49,264 bases of DNA from Scatosoma sp045660265 (GCA_045660265.1 JAZRDM010000014.1:1-49264); one strand, 5' to 3'; counted from the stretch's first letter, positions 33,813 to 42,624 are shown. The notes: generated from the letters alone by a model not told the origin. Numbers and translations: made by a program.

Positions 33813-35999
33813 ATGGCAACAAAAAAGGAAAAAGATCAGTTAAATACGGAATATAGCGCCAAGAACCTAGAAGTTTTAGAGGGTTTGGATGCCGTTCGTA
33901 TGCGTCCTGGTATGTATATCGGCTCAACCGGTATTAAGGGCTTACACCACATTCTTTGGGAAATCGTGGACAACGCAATCGACGAAGCCGCAAACGGGTA
34001 TGCAAACAAGGTAAAAGTTACCTTGCACGCAGACGGGAGTGCGTCCGTTGAAGATAACGGTAGAGGTATCCCCACCGACATTCACCCGAAAGAAAAAGTT
34101 TCGGGTGTTCAGCTTGTATTCACGAAATTGCACGCAGGCGGTAAATTCGGACAGGGAAACTATGAATATTCAGGCGGTTTGCACGGCGTAGGCGCTTCGG
34201 TCACCAACGCGCTTTCCGAGTGGCTGACGGTTGAGGTATGCCGCAATAAACGCATTTATAAAATGAGCTTTCATTCTAAATATAATGCGCGTAAGAAGAA
34301 GGTGGAGTCGGGGCTTCCCGACGGGCCTTTGGAAGATACGGGCATTTCCACCAACCGCAAGGGGTCTACCGTTCGTTTCAAGCCCGACGCAACCGTATTT
34401 TCGGAAGTGAATTTTGATTTGGAAACGGTAGAGGAACGTCTTCGCGAACTTGCTTTCTTAAATCGCGGCATTGAAATTACGTTGATTGACGAACGTACGA
34501 CGATGGCGGAAGCTCGTCGTGCAAAAATGCTTTTCGGTGCGGACGACGGAACGAGCGAAGGGGATGAAAGCACGGAAGAATTGGCAAACGAAGCCGTGGA
34601 AGAAACTGTACAAGAAGATATTTTTTCCGCAGGTCAACAATCTCTTTTCGGGGAGTTGGACGAGCTGGCTTTGGAAAGTGAGCCTTACCGCGTTATCTTC
34701 AAATTTGACGGCGGTATTTCCGATTTCGTTAAGAATATCAACGAGGGCAAGAGAAACTTATATGCGCAGCCCATTTATTATAAAGCGGAAAAGAACAATA
34801 TTCAAGTAGAATTTTCCTTGCAACATACCGCGGATTATTCGCAAAGAATTTTCTCGTTCGTAAACAATATTCCCACCCCCGAGGGCGGTTACCACGAAAT
34901 CGGCTTTAAGTCGGGCTTGACGAGAGTGTTAAACGAATACGCAAGAAGTAACGGCTTCCTTAAAGAAAAAGACGCAAATTTCCAAGGCGACGATTTTTGC
35001 GAAGGTTTGACGGCAGTTTTGTCTATCAAAATGGCAGAAGTGCAGTTTGAAGGACAAACGAAAACCAAGCTTGGCAACACCGAAGCCCGTCCTGCGGTCG
35101 AAGGTACGGTAATTGAAGGATTAAACTCCTTGCAATCCGTCCGCGGCTATAAAAAGACGATGGAAGAAATTATCAAAAAGGCGCAGGGGGCGGCAAAATC
35201 ACGTCTTGCCGCAAAAACGGCAAAAGAAAACGCGCGTGCAAAAAATAGCATCGACGGCTTGACGCTTATCGGCAAACTCGCGGCTTGTTCGGGAAGAAAA
35301 CCTGAACTCAACGAAATGTTTATCGTAGAGGGCGACTCGGCAGGCGGCACGGCAAAGCAAGCGCGCGTAAGACAATATCAATCCATCTTGCCTTTGCGTG
35401 GTAAACCTCTTAACGTCGAAAAGAAAAAACTTGGGCAAATCTTGGAAAATGAAGAAATCCGTACGATGATCAGCGCAATCGGCGCAGGTATCGACCCCGA
35501 TTTCAAGATGGATAAGATCAATTATCATAAAGTCATTATCCTTTCGGATGCCGACCAAGACGGTATGCATATCCGTTGTATTTTGCTCACTTTCTTCTTC
35601 CGTTATATGCGTCCTCTTGTCAACGGCGGGCACGTTTATATCGGTATGCCGCCTTTGTATAAAGTCTACAAAGGGGATAAGGTGGAGTACGCTTACGACG
35701 ATAAAGAATTGAATGAGAAGATTGAAAAAATCGGCAAAGGATATCAATTGCAACGCTATAAAGGGCTTGGTGAAATGAGCGCTGAACAGCTTTGGGAAAC
35801 GACAATGAACCCTGCAACGCGAAACCTTATCCAAGTAACCGTAGAAGACGCGGCAAAAGCGGAACGTATGATTACGACGCTTATGGGCGATAAGGTAGAA
35901 GGCAGAAAAGAATTCCTTGCAAAATATGCAAACTTTAATAAGCGTGATACGTTTATGGACAAAATAGACAAGAAGGAGGGCGACAATGGCGAGAACTAA
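33813..35999 (+). CDS. parE: Type IIA topoisomerase ATPase subunit, probably ParE of topoisomerase IV
   Basis: 728 residues. The GHKL ATPase domain has EIVDNAIDEA, EDNGRGIP and GGLHGVGASV, followed by the transducer with QTKTKLGN. The TOPRIM metal site is EGDSAGGTAK and SDADQDGMHIR. GyrB and ParE are hard to separate by sequence alone. I choose ParE because the partner lacks a GyrA box. A strongly acidic, low-complexity insert (about residues 243-290) sits between the conserved RRAKMLFG and YRVIFKFDGG in the transducer region and is longer than usual. The last 14 bases overlap the next gene. Confidence 0.8.
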   Translation: MATKKEKDQLNTEYSAKNLEVLEGLDAVRMRPGMYIGSTGIKGLHHILWEIVDNAIDEAANGYANKVKVTLHADGSASVEDNGRGIPTDIHPKEKVSGVQLVFTKLHAGGKFGQGNYEYSGGLHGVGASVTNALSEWLTVEVCRNKRIYKMSFHSKYNARKKKVESGLPDGPLEDTGISTNRKGSTVRFKPDATVFSEVNFDLETVEERLRELAFLNRGIEITLIDERTTMAEARRAKMLFGADDGTSEGDESTEELANEAVEETVQEDIFSAGQQSLFGELDELALESEPYRVIFKFDGGISDFVKNINEGKRNLYAQPIYYKAEKNNIQVEFSLQHTADYSQRIFSFVNNIPTPEGGYHEIGFKSGLTRVLNEYARSNGFLKEKDANFQGDDFCEGLTAVLSIKMAEVQFEGQTKTKLGNTEARPAVEGTVIEGLNSLQSVRGYKKTMEEIIKKAQGAAKSRLAAKTAKENARAKNSIDGLTLIGKLAACSGRKPELNEMFIVEGDSAGGTAKQARVRQYQSILPLRGKPLNVEKKKLGQILENEEIRTMISAIGAGIDPDFKMDKINYHKVIILSDADQDGMHIRCILLTFFFRYMRPLVNGGHVYIGMPPLYKVYKGDKVEYAYDDKELNEKIEKIGKGYQLQRYKGLGEMSAEQLWETTMNPATRNLIQVTVEDAAKAERMITTLMGDKVEGRKEFLAKYANFNKRDTFMDKIDKKEGDNGEN

Positions 36000-38451
36000 G
36001 AAAGAACCGGAAATCATCGAGCCTACCGGTCAATTATACGTTGAACCATTAGAAAAAGTTTTGCACTCGTCTATGTTGCCTTATGCGGAGTTCGTTATCC
36101 TTGACCGCGCGTTGCCGAGAGTAGAAGACGGATTAAAACCCGTTCAACGCCGTATTTTATATACAATGAATGAAATGGGGCTTACGCCCGACAAGCCGCA
36201 TAAAAAGAGCGCGCGTATCGTCGGTGATTGTATGGGTAAATACCACCCCCACGGCGACAGTTCCGTATACGACGCGATGGTGCGTATGGCGCAACAGTTC
36301 AATATGGGCAAAACGCTTGTCAACGGTCACGGTAACTTCGGTTCTGTCGACGGCGACCCTGCGGCTGCAATGCGTTATACCGAAGCGCGAATGGAACCCT
36401 TGGCTTTGGAACTTTTGCGTGATATTGACAAGGAAACGGTAAGCTTTTCCTTGAATTTCGACGATAGTTTAAAAGAACCCGACGTTCTTCCCGGCCGTTT
36501 CCCTAACTTGCTTGTAAACGGCGCTTCGGGTATTGCCGTTGGTCTTGCAACGAATATTCCTACGCATAACTTGGAAGAAGTGATAAACGGCGTAGTTGCG
36601 TACATTGATAATCCTGCAATTTCGTTGGAAGAAATGATGCAACATATTCCTTCGCCCGATTTTCCTACGGGCGGTATCATTATCGCAAACGAGCTGATTC
36701 AAGCGTATAAAACGGGTCGCGGTAAAATTACGATTCGAGCAAAAATCACCGCGGAAAAGACGGATAACGGTAAAACCAACCTAATTATCACGGAGCTTCC
36801 TTATCAAGTGAATAAGGCGCAATTATTGCGTAAAGTAGTGGATTTGCGTGAAGAAAAGAAGGAAGAGCTTGCAGGTTTAGATTTTGTTGCAGACGAATCC
36901 GACCGCACGGGTATGCGCGCGGTTATCCGTATCAAGAAGGATGCGGACGTAGACGCAATTTTGAAATGTTTGTATAAATATACCGATTTGGAAGTAACGT
37001 TCGGTATCAATATGGTCGTAATTGCAGACGGCAAGCCTCAACAGCTTGGCTTAATGGAAATTATCCGTCATTATGTAAAATATCAACAACAAGTCGTTAA
37101 GCGTAGAACGTTGTTCGATTTAAAACAAGCACAACAGCGTTGCCATATTTTAGAAGGTTTAATTATCGCCGTTCAGAATATTGACGAGGTTATTGCAATT
37201 ATCAAAAAATCCGAAAGTACGTCGGACGCACGAAGCAAGTTGATGGCTCGTTTTGAAATTTCCGAAGCACAAGCACAGGCGATTTTGGATTTGCGCCTTG
37301 CCCGTTTGACGAAGCTGGAAATCTTCAAACTTGAAGAGGAACTTAAAGAACTCAAAAAACTTATCAAGAAATTGACGGCGATTTCCAAGAGTGGCGATTT
37401 GCAGTTGCAGGTGGTTAAAGAAGAAATCACGGAAATTAAGCAAAGATATCCTTCGCCTAGAAAATCGCGCTTGGTTTATACCCGCGAAGAAGCGGACGGA
37501 GTTGTGGCTACCAGCACGGAAAAACAGCCCGGCGTACCTTGTACGCTTGCGTATACCGCGGACGATAAATTTAAGGTGTTGACGGGGAAGAATGCGGACG
37601 CATTGTTTAAGCCTATTGAAGGTAGATATAAGCCTCAACTTGTTGCGTTGCACTTGTTAGAAACGGTAACGGATAAGCGTATTTTTGCTTTCACAAACTA
37701 CGGTAATTGCCATAAGCTTGATATTTACGACCCCGAACTTGCGTGCAAACTTTCCGATGAGGGCGTATCCTTAAAAGACTTGTCGAAAGAAGCGGAAGAG
37801 GGCGAACGCGTCGTAGCGATTTTTGAAGTTGGCGAACATATGCCTTACGGCAACTTGATGTTCTTCACCAAGAAAGGTATGATTAAGAAAACGGAGTGGA
37901 CGGAATACGAACAACGCAAAGACGTATTCCAGGCTGTTAAACTCAACGAAGACGATGAATTGCTTTCCGTTGAAGCGGAAACAAGCGATGAAGATACGAT
38001 TATGATCGTAACGAAAGGCGGTATTTGTCTTAACGCACAGAAAGATGATATTCCTACGCAAGGTCGCGTAGCGGCGGGTGTACGGGGTATTATGCTTCGT
38101 GACGACGACGAAGTTATATTTATGCAACAAATTAACGGCGAAGGGGAAATCATTATTGCAACCGATGAAAGCAAATTTAAGAGAGTAATTTCTTCGCTTA
38201 TCGAACCTTCCAAACGTTATAGAAAGGGTGCGATTATCGTTGGTTTACCCGACGGCGCAAACGTAATTTCCGCAAGCTACGTCACCAACCCGTATATGTT
38301 GGCGGTGATAGAAAAGGGGAATATCGTTTCCGAGCTTTCCAGTGAAGATATCTTTATTTTGATGCAAAGCTCTAAGGCAAAGAAGGTAGCTCGCTATGCC
38401 GAAGGCGCGATTAAGGCAGTTATTCCTATGCCTTACAAAAAAGGGGAGTAA
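35986..38451 (+). CDS. parC: Type IIA topoisomerase cleavage subunit, probably ParC of topoisomerase IV
   Basis: 821 residues. The winged-helix cleavage domain has RALPRVEDGLKPVQRRILY, KYHPHGDSSVYDAMVRMAQ, and the active Tyr in GDPAAAMRYTEAR. Six beta-propeller repeats form the C-terminal half. The GyrA-box position (QRRGGKG in gyrases) reads QRKDVFQ, and another candidate reads QGRVAAG, so no intact box is present. That points to a decatenase rather than a gyrase. Ser at the quinolone-resistance position is seen in HPHGDSSVY. AAGGAGG lies within the end of parE and gives tight coupling. Confidence 0.82.
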   Translation: MARTKKEPEIIEPTGQLYVEPLEKVLHSSMLPYAEFVILDRALPRVEDGLKPVQRRILYTMNEMGLTPDKPHKKSARIVGDCMGKYHPHGDSSVYDAMVRMAQQFNMGKTLVNGHGNFGSVDGDPAAAMRYTEARMEPLALELLRDIDKETVSFSLNFDDSLKEPDVLPGRFPNLLVNGASGIAVGLATNIPTHNLEEVINGVVAYIDNPAISLEEMMQHIPSPDFPTGGIIIANELIQAYKTGRGKITIRAKITAEKTDNGKTNLIITELPYQVNKAQLLRKVVDLREEKKEELAGLDFVADESDRTGMRAVIRIKKDADVDAILKCLYKYTDLEVTFGINMVVIADGKPQQLGLMEIIRHYVKYQQQVVKRRTLFDLKQAQQRCHILEGLIIAVQNIDEVIAIIKKSESTSDARSKLMARFEISEAQAQAILDLRLARLTKLEIFKLEEELKELKKLIKKLTAISKSGDLQLQVVKEEITEIKQRYPSPRKSRLVYTREEADGVVATSTEKQPGVPCTLAYTADDKFKVLTGKNADALFKPIEGRYKPQLVALHLLETVTDKRIFAFTNYGNCHKLDIYDPELACKLSDEGVSLKDLSKEAEEGERVVAIFEVGEHMPYGNLMFFTKKGMIKKTEWTEYEQRKDVFQAVKLNEDDELLSVEAETSDEDTIMIVTKGGICLNAQKDDIPTQGRVAAGVRGIMLRDDDEVIFMQQINGEGEIIIATDESKFKRVISSLIEPSKRYRKGAIIVGLPDGANVISASYVTNPYMLAVIEKGNIVSELSSEDIFILMQSSKAKKVARYAEGAIKAVIPMPYKKGE

Positions 38452-38465
38452 ACAGATAAAACCAG

Positions 38466-38494
38466 TTATAATCCGCAAAAAACCGACATATTAT
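38466..38494 (+). promoter_or_regulatory. Candidate SigE/SigK-type sporulation promoter before spoIIID
   Basis: CATATTAT (38487-38494) fits the CATA-n3-T -10 of mother-cell sigma factors, with TTATAAT 14 bases upstream as a weak -35. In Bacillus, spoIIID is transcribed by SigE. The match is only partial. Confidence 0.35.
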
Positions 38495-38525
38495 ATTTCG
38501 TAACCTATTACGGAGGGTCGGGGAT

Positions 38526-38798
38526 TTGTGGAATTATATTGAAGAAAGAGTGATAAAGTGCGCGGAATATATCGTGGAGACGGGCTGTACCGTCCGAGCG
38601 TGTTCTGCGCACTTTTCAATTAGTAAATCTACGGTACATAAAGACGTTTCCGAACGTTTAAAATATATCAACACAGATTTGTTTGAGCGTGTACGCGACG
38701 TATTAAATTTAAATCTCAGCGAAAGGCATATTCGAGGTGGGATAGCGACAAGGATAAAATACGTTGAACAAAAAAACAAGGAAAGGGGCTGGGAATAA
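38526..38798 (+). CDS. spoIIID: Sporulation transcription factor SpoIIID
   Basis: 90 residues, start TTG with GGAGGG about nine bases upstream. The protein opens WNYIEERVIKCAEYIVETG, and the helix-turn-helix has SISKSTVHKDVSERL, nearly identical in pattern to Bacillus SpoIIID, followed by HIRGGIATRIKYVEQK. SpoIIID activates and represses genes in the mother cell during endospore formation. Its presence is the best evidence in the window that the organism belongs to a spore-forming lineage, although a lineage can keep it after losing sporulation. A rare start codon may limit its synthesis. It is followed by a short terminator overlapping the stop. Confidence 0.93.
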   Translation: MWNYIEERVIKCAEYIVETGCTVRACSAHFSISKSTVHKDVSERLKYINTDLFERVRDVLNLNLSERHIRGGIATRIKYVEQKNKERGWE

Positions 38799-38809
38799 GC
38801 CCTTTTTAT
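38786..38809 (+). terminator. Intrinsic terminator overlapping the spoIIID stop codon
   Basis: GGGCT pairs with AGCCC around GGGAATA, followed by TTTTTATT. Confidence 0.6.
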
Positions 38810-38835
38810 TATGCGTAAATTGATGGTTAAGACAG

Positions 38836-38864
38836 TTGAGTTTTTTATTTAAATGTGTTAAAAT
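38836..38864 (+). promoter_or_regulatory. Promoter of tyrA
   Basis: TTGAGT (38836-38841), 17 bases, TAAAAT (38859-38864). Confidence 0.55.
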
Positions 38865-38891
38865 AAAAAAAATGCGTCACGGAGGCTGACT

Positions 38892-39716
38892 ATGAAAAAG
38901 ATTGCAGTAATCGGTTTGGGGATAATCGGCGGTTCTATTTGCGCCGCATTAACTAAGGCAGGTTATTCTATTGACGGCATAGACTTATCGGAAGAAACAG
39001 TTGATGCCGCTTTAAAAAAAGGCTATATTGCAGGGAAGGCGGATAACGTTGGGGAATATGACGTCGTTTTTCTTGCTGTGCCGCCGTGTGCTACTATGTC
39101 TATTTTAGATACTTACAACTTCAAAACAAATGCGCTTGTATGCGATATTTGTGGGGTAAAAAGGGAAATTGAACGCGTTGTATACGCAAAGCCTCGTAAT
39201 TATCGTTACTTGGGTTTGCATCCTATGGCAGGTAAAGAAACTTCGGGGATTTCCTCGGCTTCTTCCGAGTTGTTTTTGATGGCGAACTTGATTTTAATCC
39301 GTGCGCCGCAAACGGAAGAAGGGGCGATAAACGAGGTGAAGGCATACGCAAAAGCTATGCGCTTTGGGAAAATTGTAGAATGTGATGCGGAAGAACACGA
39401 TAAAAAGATTGCAATTACCTCGCAACTCGCGCACATTGTTTCTAACGCATACGTAAAAAGTCCGCAGGTGCGTGATTGCAATGGTTTTACCGGCGGCAGT
39501 TTTCAAGATATGACTCGCATCGCTGGTGTAGACGAACGAATATGGACGCAACTTTATATGCACAATAAAGATTTCGTGCTTGCCGAATTAGAAGGAATAA
39601 TCGACCATTTAGAAAGGTATAAAACAGCCTTACAAAACGAAGATGAAAACGCTTTGTCCGAAGCGTTGAAGGAAGGGCGTTTAATACGTGAGCAAATAAA
39701 ATATAGATGTAAATAG
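38892..39716 (+). CDS. tyrA: Prephenate dehydrogenase
   Basis: 274 residues. The N-terminal Rossmann fold has VIGLGIIGGSICAAL and an Asp (GIDLSE) that fits NAD rather than NADP. LGLHPMAGKETSG carries the substrate-binding His region, and the C-terminal helical dimerisation domain includes FTGGSFQDMTRIA. It converts prephenate to 4-hydroxyphenylpyruvate for tyrosine synthesis. There is no fused chorismate mutase or ACT domain. CACGGAGG precedes the ATG. It stands alone with its own promoter. Confidence 0.94.
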   Translation: MKKIAVIGLGIIGGSICAALTKAGYSIDGIDLSEETVDAALKKGYIAGKADNVGEYDVVFLAVPPCATMSILDTYNFKTNALVCDICGVKREIERVVYAKPRNYRYLGLHPMAGKETSGISSASSELFLMANLILIRAPQTEEGAINEVKAYAKAMRFGKIVECDAEEHDKKIAITSQLAHIVSNAYVKSPQVRDCNGFTGGSFQDMTRIAGVDERIWTQLYMHNKDFVLAELEGIIDHLERYKTALQNEDENALSEALKEGRLIREQIKYRCK

Positions 39717-39767
39717 TGCTTAATTTAAAGATTTTTTCACATTTTGAAAAAAAATATGGCGCGGGGG

Positions 39768-39796
39768 TTTACATTTTGAACAATATTTGCTATAAT
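39768..39796 (+). promoter_or_regulatory. Promoter of the DUF1934 / hydrolase / rho operon
   Basis: TTTACA (39768-39773), 17 bases, TATAAT (39791-39796), 32 bases before the start codon. Confidence 0.7.
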
Positions 39797-39828
39797 ATTG
39801 TCGAAAAAAGTCGAAAAAGGAAGTTTTT

Positions 39829-40218
39829 ATGGAAAAAGGATGCGCTTTGTTGATTAAATCAATTGTCGACGGAAAGGAAAACGTTTTTTCGTTGGACGGT
39901 AGAATTGAAAAAAGTGAAGAGTCCATAAAACTCTATTATCGCGAGCAAGAATCGGCAACGCAAGTCACTTTTCAAGACGGAAAGGCTTGGGTTGACCGTG
40001 AGGGCGATTATTCCTTGCAACTTCCGCTTATCGAAGGCTTGATTACCCAAGGAAGGTTGGGGATTAACGGCAATACGGGTGATTTGGATATTTTCACCCA
40101 TTCCCTTAGCTATTCTTTACAAAACCGTCAATTAACCGCGCGGTTACGCTATGACCTTTTGTTGGGTGATAATGCGCAGGAAATGGAGTTACTTATTCAA
40201 GCCGATATACAGGAGTGA
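39829..40218 (+). CDS. DUF1934 family calycin-like protein
   Basis: 129 residues, all predicted beta strands: IKLYYRE, TQVTFQDGKAWVDREGDYSLQLP, DIFTHSLSYSL and LTARLRYDLLLG. This is the pattern of DUF1934 (YwiB of Bacillus), a small lipocalin-like barrel of unknown function, often encoded near argS. An AAAGGAAG site precedes the ATG. The next gene starts four bases after its stop. Confidence 0.75.
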   Translation: MEKGCALLIKSIVDGKENVFSLDGRIEKSEESIKLYYREQESATQVTFQDGKAWVDREGDYSLQLPLIEGLITQGRLGINGNTGDLDIFTHSLSYSLQNRQLTARLRYDLLLGDNAQEMELLIQADIQE

Positions 40219-40222
40219 GAAT

Positions 40223-40873
40223 ATGAAAATAAAATATCTTGGACATTCTTGTTTTAAAATTACCGCAAAAAGCGGCGTATCTATCATTACCGACCCATAT
40301 ACAAAGGTGGGATATAAATTGCCCGCAGGTTTGACGACAACGGCGGTAACCACAAGCCACGCCCATTTTGACCATAATTATCTTTCAGCAATTGGCTGTG
40401 AAAACGTGATTGCAAGCGTGGGAGAGCATTCCGTGCAAGACGTAAAAATTATGGGTATACATAGTTGGCACGATGAAAAAAACGGAGCGTTACGGGGAAA
40501 TAACATAATCTTTAAATTTGAAGTGGACGGAATGCAAGTGTGCCATCTTGGCGATTTGGGTGAGCCTATTTCCGATGATTTGATTAAGAGAATTGGCGAC
40601 GTAGACGTATTGCTGATTCCCGTAGGCGGTACGTATACCATTGATGCGGTGCAGGCAAAGGAATTTATTTTTGAAATTGCCCCTAAAATGGTGATTCCAA
40701 TGCACTTTAAGCCAAGTGATGGGACGTTGGATATTGCCCCGCTTTCTGCCTTTAAAAAACATTTTCCTGCTTCGCTGATTTTACAAAGCGAAAAAGATGA
40801 AGTGGAGTTGACGAAAGATAATCTTCCAAAATCCTTATCAATTATGTGTTTGGAGAGACAAAAGAATGAATGA
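40223..40873 (+). CDS. Metallo-beta-lactamase-fold hydrolase (UPF0173-like)
   Basis: 216 residues from the ATG at 40223, after AGGAGTGAG. It has MKIKYLGHSCFKI, the metal motif SHAHFDH, HSWHDE, CHLGDLG and a C-terminal IPMHFKP, matching the UPF0173 metal-dependent hydrolases (YtkL). The substrate is unknown. An upstream start at 40151 would overlap the previous gene and has no support. The stop overlaps the rho start by eight bases, so translation is coupled. Confidence 0.85.
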   Translation: MKIKYLGHSCFKITAKSGVSIITDPYTKVGYKLPAGLTTTAVTTSHAHFDHNYLSAIGCENVIASVGEHSVQDVKIMGIHSWHDEKNGALRGNNIIFKFEVDGMQVCHLGDLGEPISDDLIKRIGDVDVLLIPVGGTYTIDAVQAKEFIFEIAPKMVIPMHFKPSDGTLDIAPLSAFKKHFPASLILQSEKDEVELTKDNLPKSLSIMCLERQKNE

Positions 40874-42362
40874 GCAATATAAAAAGAATTTGAGTCTTGA
40901 ATTGAAAAATTTATTATCAGCGCAGTCATTGGCAAGTTTGCGCCCTATTGGTCGTTCGGTTGGGCTTGCAAGTCCTACTATTCCTAAAAAAGAGGAGCTC
41001 ATCGATGAGATTATTGGTGTTATAGTAGGGGATATTCCTACCCAAGCACGTAGCGGTAGAGGTGCTCCCGTTCTTAATGACAGCCCTGATTCTAGAATCT
41101 TGGAAGAAATAGAAAGATTGAAAGCGAAATATAATGACCACGTGCTTACGCCTCGCGATCTTGAAAAAATCGACTATCATTTAAAAGAGCGATTGGAAGA
41201 GATGAGAAAGGAAAATATTGCTTTTGTTCTTCGTTCTCCGGAAAAATTTGAATTTAACGACGACGGCACTCCTCGAGTTTTTAAAGGGCAGTTAGCTACG
41301 CACAAGGGCGTTTCTTTCTTATTGCCGCTTGATTACGTTAATGACAAGGAAAAAATGTTGCTTGCCGTAGAGTTTATTCGGAAATACGGACTCAAAGAAG
41401 GGGACGTAATTTCTTGTAATGCAAGACGTGAAGGGGATATTGCCGTGGTTACGCGCATTGTGGAAATTAACGGTGCGTCGCCCGAATTTTTCCACCGCGG
41501 AACGAACTTTGAAGACGCAAACGTGCGTTACCCCATAGGCCGCATTAAGGTCTATGATGAGGAACGTTCGCCTTGGTTGACCGCTAAATATATGGATTGG
41601 GTCGTGCCTTTTGGCCGCGGAAATCGTGGGTTGGTCATTGCACCGCCAAAAACAGGGAAAACGTATTTCTTGGAAAAAGTTGCGGCGGGTGCGGCAAGCT
41701 TAAATGACGACGTTATAACGTTGGTGCTGCTTGTCGATCAATCCCCCGAAACAATTGCGCAATTTCGTAAGATTATTGCAAAAGACGCATTGATTTATTC
41801 CACGTACGAGGATGAACCTGAACGGCAAGTGTTTGTTGCCGACAGCATTTTAAAACGTGCAAAACGTTTAGCGGAATGTGGCCGCGACGTATTGCTTATT
41901 GTTGATTCCTTTAACGCTTTGGCGCACGCTTATAACGATACCGAGCAGTCGTCGGGTGGAAAAATGTTGCCTTGCGGGCTGGAAAGCAAAACAATCAATT
42001 ATATCAAAAAATATTTTGGTTCCGCAAGATGCTTGGAGGAAGGCGGTTCGCTTACAATTTTGGGTTCTGTATCTAATGCAACGGGGAATCCTGCGGACGA
42101 GGTAATCGCTTCGGAAGTTTCCTCCGCATCCAATCTAGAAATCCGTTTGAACGAGGAGCTCGCAATTAAGCGTATATTCCCTGCTGTCGATAAAAATTCT
42201 GTTTACGTCAAATTCAACGAGGCAGAGGGCTATGGCGAACCGGAAACACTTGCGTTGCTGCGTCGAGTGGACGCTACGCATTTTAATGGCGTGGAAATGT
42301 TGTCAAAATTAGAAAAAACAGTTACGCAAGAAGAATTTTTGGAAGTTTTACGAAAAATGTAA
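40866..42362 (+). CDS. rho: Divergent transcription termination factor Rho
   Basis: 498 residues. The N-terminal Rho_N helical domain (about 8-52, with KKEELIDEI) is followed by a linker, an OB-fold-like RNA-binding region, and the RecA-type ATPase. Walker A is APPKTGKTY near residue 260, Walker B is VLLIVDS, and the arginine finger region KRIFPAVD is kept. The DERPEEVT motif, which carries the catalytic Glu and next Arg of E. coli Rho, reads DQSPETIA (Q292, S293). SITRLARAYN reads SFNALAHAYN. The R-loop TGSKMDE reads TGNPADE, losing the Lys that contacts RNA. The frame is intact. It may be a slow or inactive Rho or a paralogue with another role; a canonical rho elsewhere would decide. GGAGAG precedes the ATG. 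Confidence 0.82.
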   Translation: MNEQYKKNLSLELKNLLSAQSLASLRPIGRSVGLASPTIPKKEELIDEIIGVIVGDIPTQARSGRGAPVLNDSPDSRILEEIERLKAKYNDHVLTPRDLEKIDYHLKERLEEMRKENIAFVLRSPEKFEFNDDGTPRVFKGQLATHKGVSFLLPLDYVNDKEKMLLAVEFIRKYGLKEGDVISCNARREGDIAVVTRIVEINGASPEFFHRGTNFEDANVRYPIGRIKVYDEERSPWLTAKYMDWVVPFGRGNRGLVIAPPKTGKTYFLEKVAAGAASLNDDVITLVLLVDQSPETIAQFRKIIAKDALIYSTYEDEPERQVFVADSILKRAKRLAECGRDVLLIVDSFNALAHAYNDTEQSSGGKMLPCGLESKTINYIKKYFGSARCLEEGGSLTILGSVSNATGNPADEVIASEVSSASNLEIRLNEELAIKRIFPAVDKNSVYVKFNEAEGYGEPETLALLRRVDATHFNGVEMLSKLEKTVTQEEFLEVLRKM

Positions 42363-42371
42363 TTTTTTAGC

Positions 42372-42400
42372 AAAAAAGGCGGTTTTTACCGTCTTTTTTT
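42372..42400 (+). terminator. Intrinsic terminator after rho
   Basis: GGCGGT pairs with ACCGTC (one G-U) around TTTT, with As before and eight or so Ts after. Confidence 0.85.
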
Positions 42401-42517
42401 ACGTTAAAATATTAAGGTATATTATTTTTCTATACTTAAACTTTTGCAAAAAAGTAAAATGCTTGATTTTTAAGGCATAAATAGAGCTTAAATCTTTCTT
42501 ATCTATAAGTTTTTCCT

Positions 42518-42533
42518 ATACCACATATTGTGC
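42518..42533. promoter_or_regulatory. NrdR box A (weak)
   Basis: ATACCACATATTGTGC matches the best box in this region (42592-42607) at 12 of 16 positions. It lies 33 bases, start to start, from box B. Confidence 0.45.
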
Positions 42534-42541
42534 TCATAAAC

Positions 42542-42569
42542 TTGACTTTAACACAAGATATGGTATAAT
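42542..42569 (+). promoter_or_regulatory. Promoter of nrdDG
   Basis: TTGACT (42542-42547), 16 bases, TATAAT (42564-42569). The transcription start is expected near 42576, giving a leader of about 110 nt that contains two further NrdR boxes. Confidence 0.75.
42551..42566. promoter_or_regulatory. NrdR box B, overlapping the nrd promoter
   Basis: ACACAAGATATGGTAT fits the NrdR consensus (acaCwAtATaTwGtgt) and covers the promoter spacer and first bases of the -10. Binding here would block RNA polymerase. Confidence 0.65.
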
Positions 42570-42591
42570 AATATGGCACGATTTAATTAAC

Positions 42592-42607
42592 ACACAATAT
42601 GTTGTGC
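42592..42607. promoter_or_regulatory. NrdR box C (strong)
   Basis: ACACAATATGTTGTGC is a near-perfect NrdR box and lies just downstream of the expected transcription start. Confidence 0.8.
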
Positions 42608-42624
42608 TTATTTTTGCTTCTTTG

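Noticed and set aside
35199..36017. A 272-codon minus-strand frame opposite parE
   Set aside because: Shadow of a conserved gene with no start signals of its own.
33813..38451. GyrB-GyrA (DNA gyrase) identity
   Set aside because: No intact GyrA box is found at the expected place, so topoisomerase IV is favoured, though the ATPase subunit alone cannot decide.
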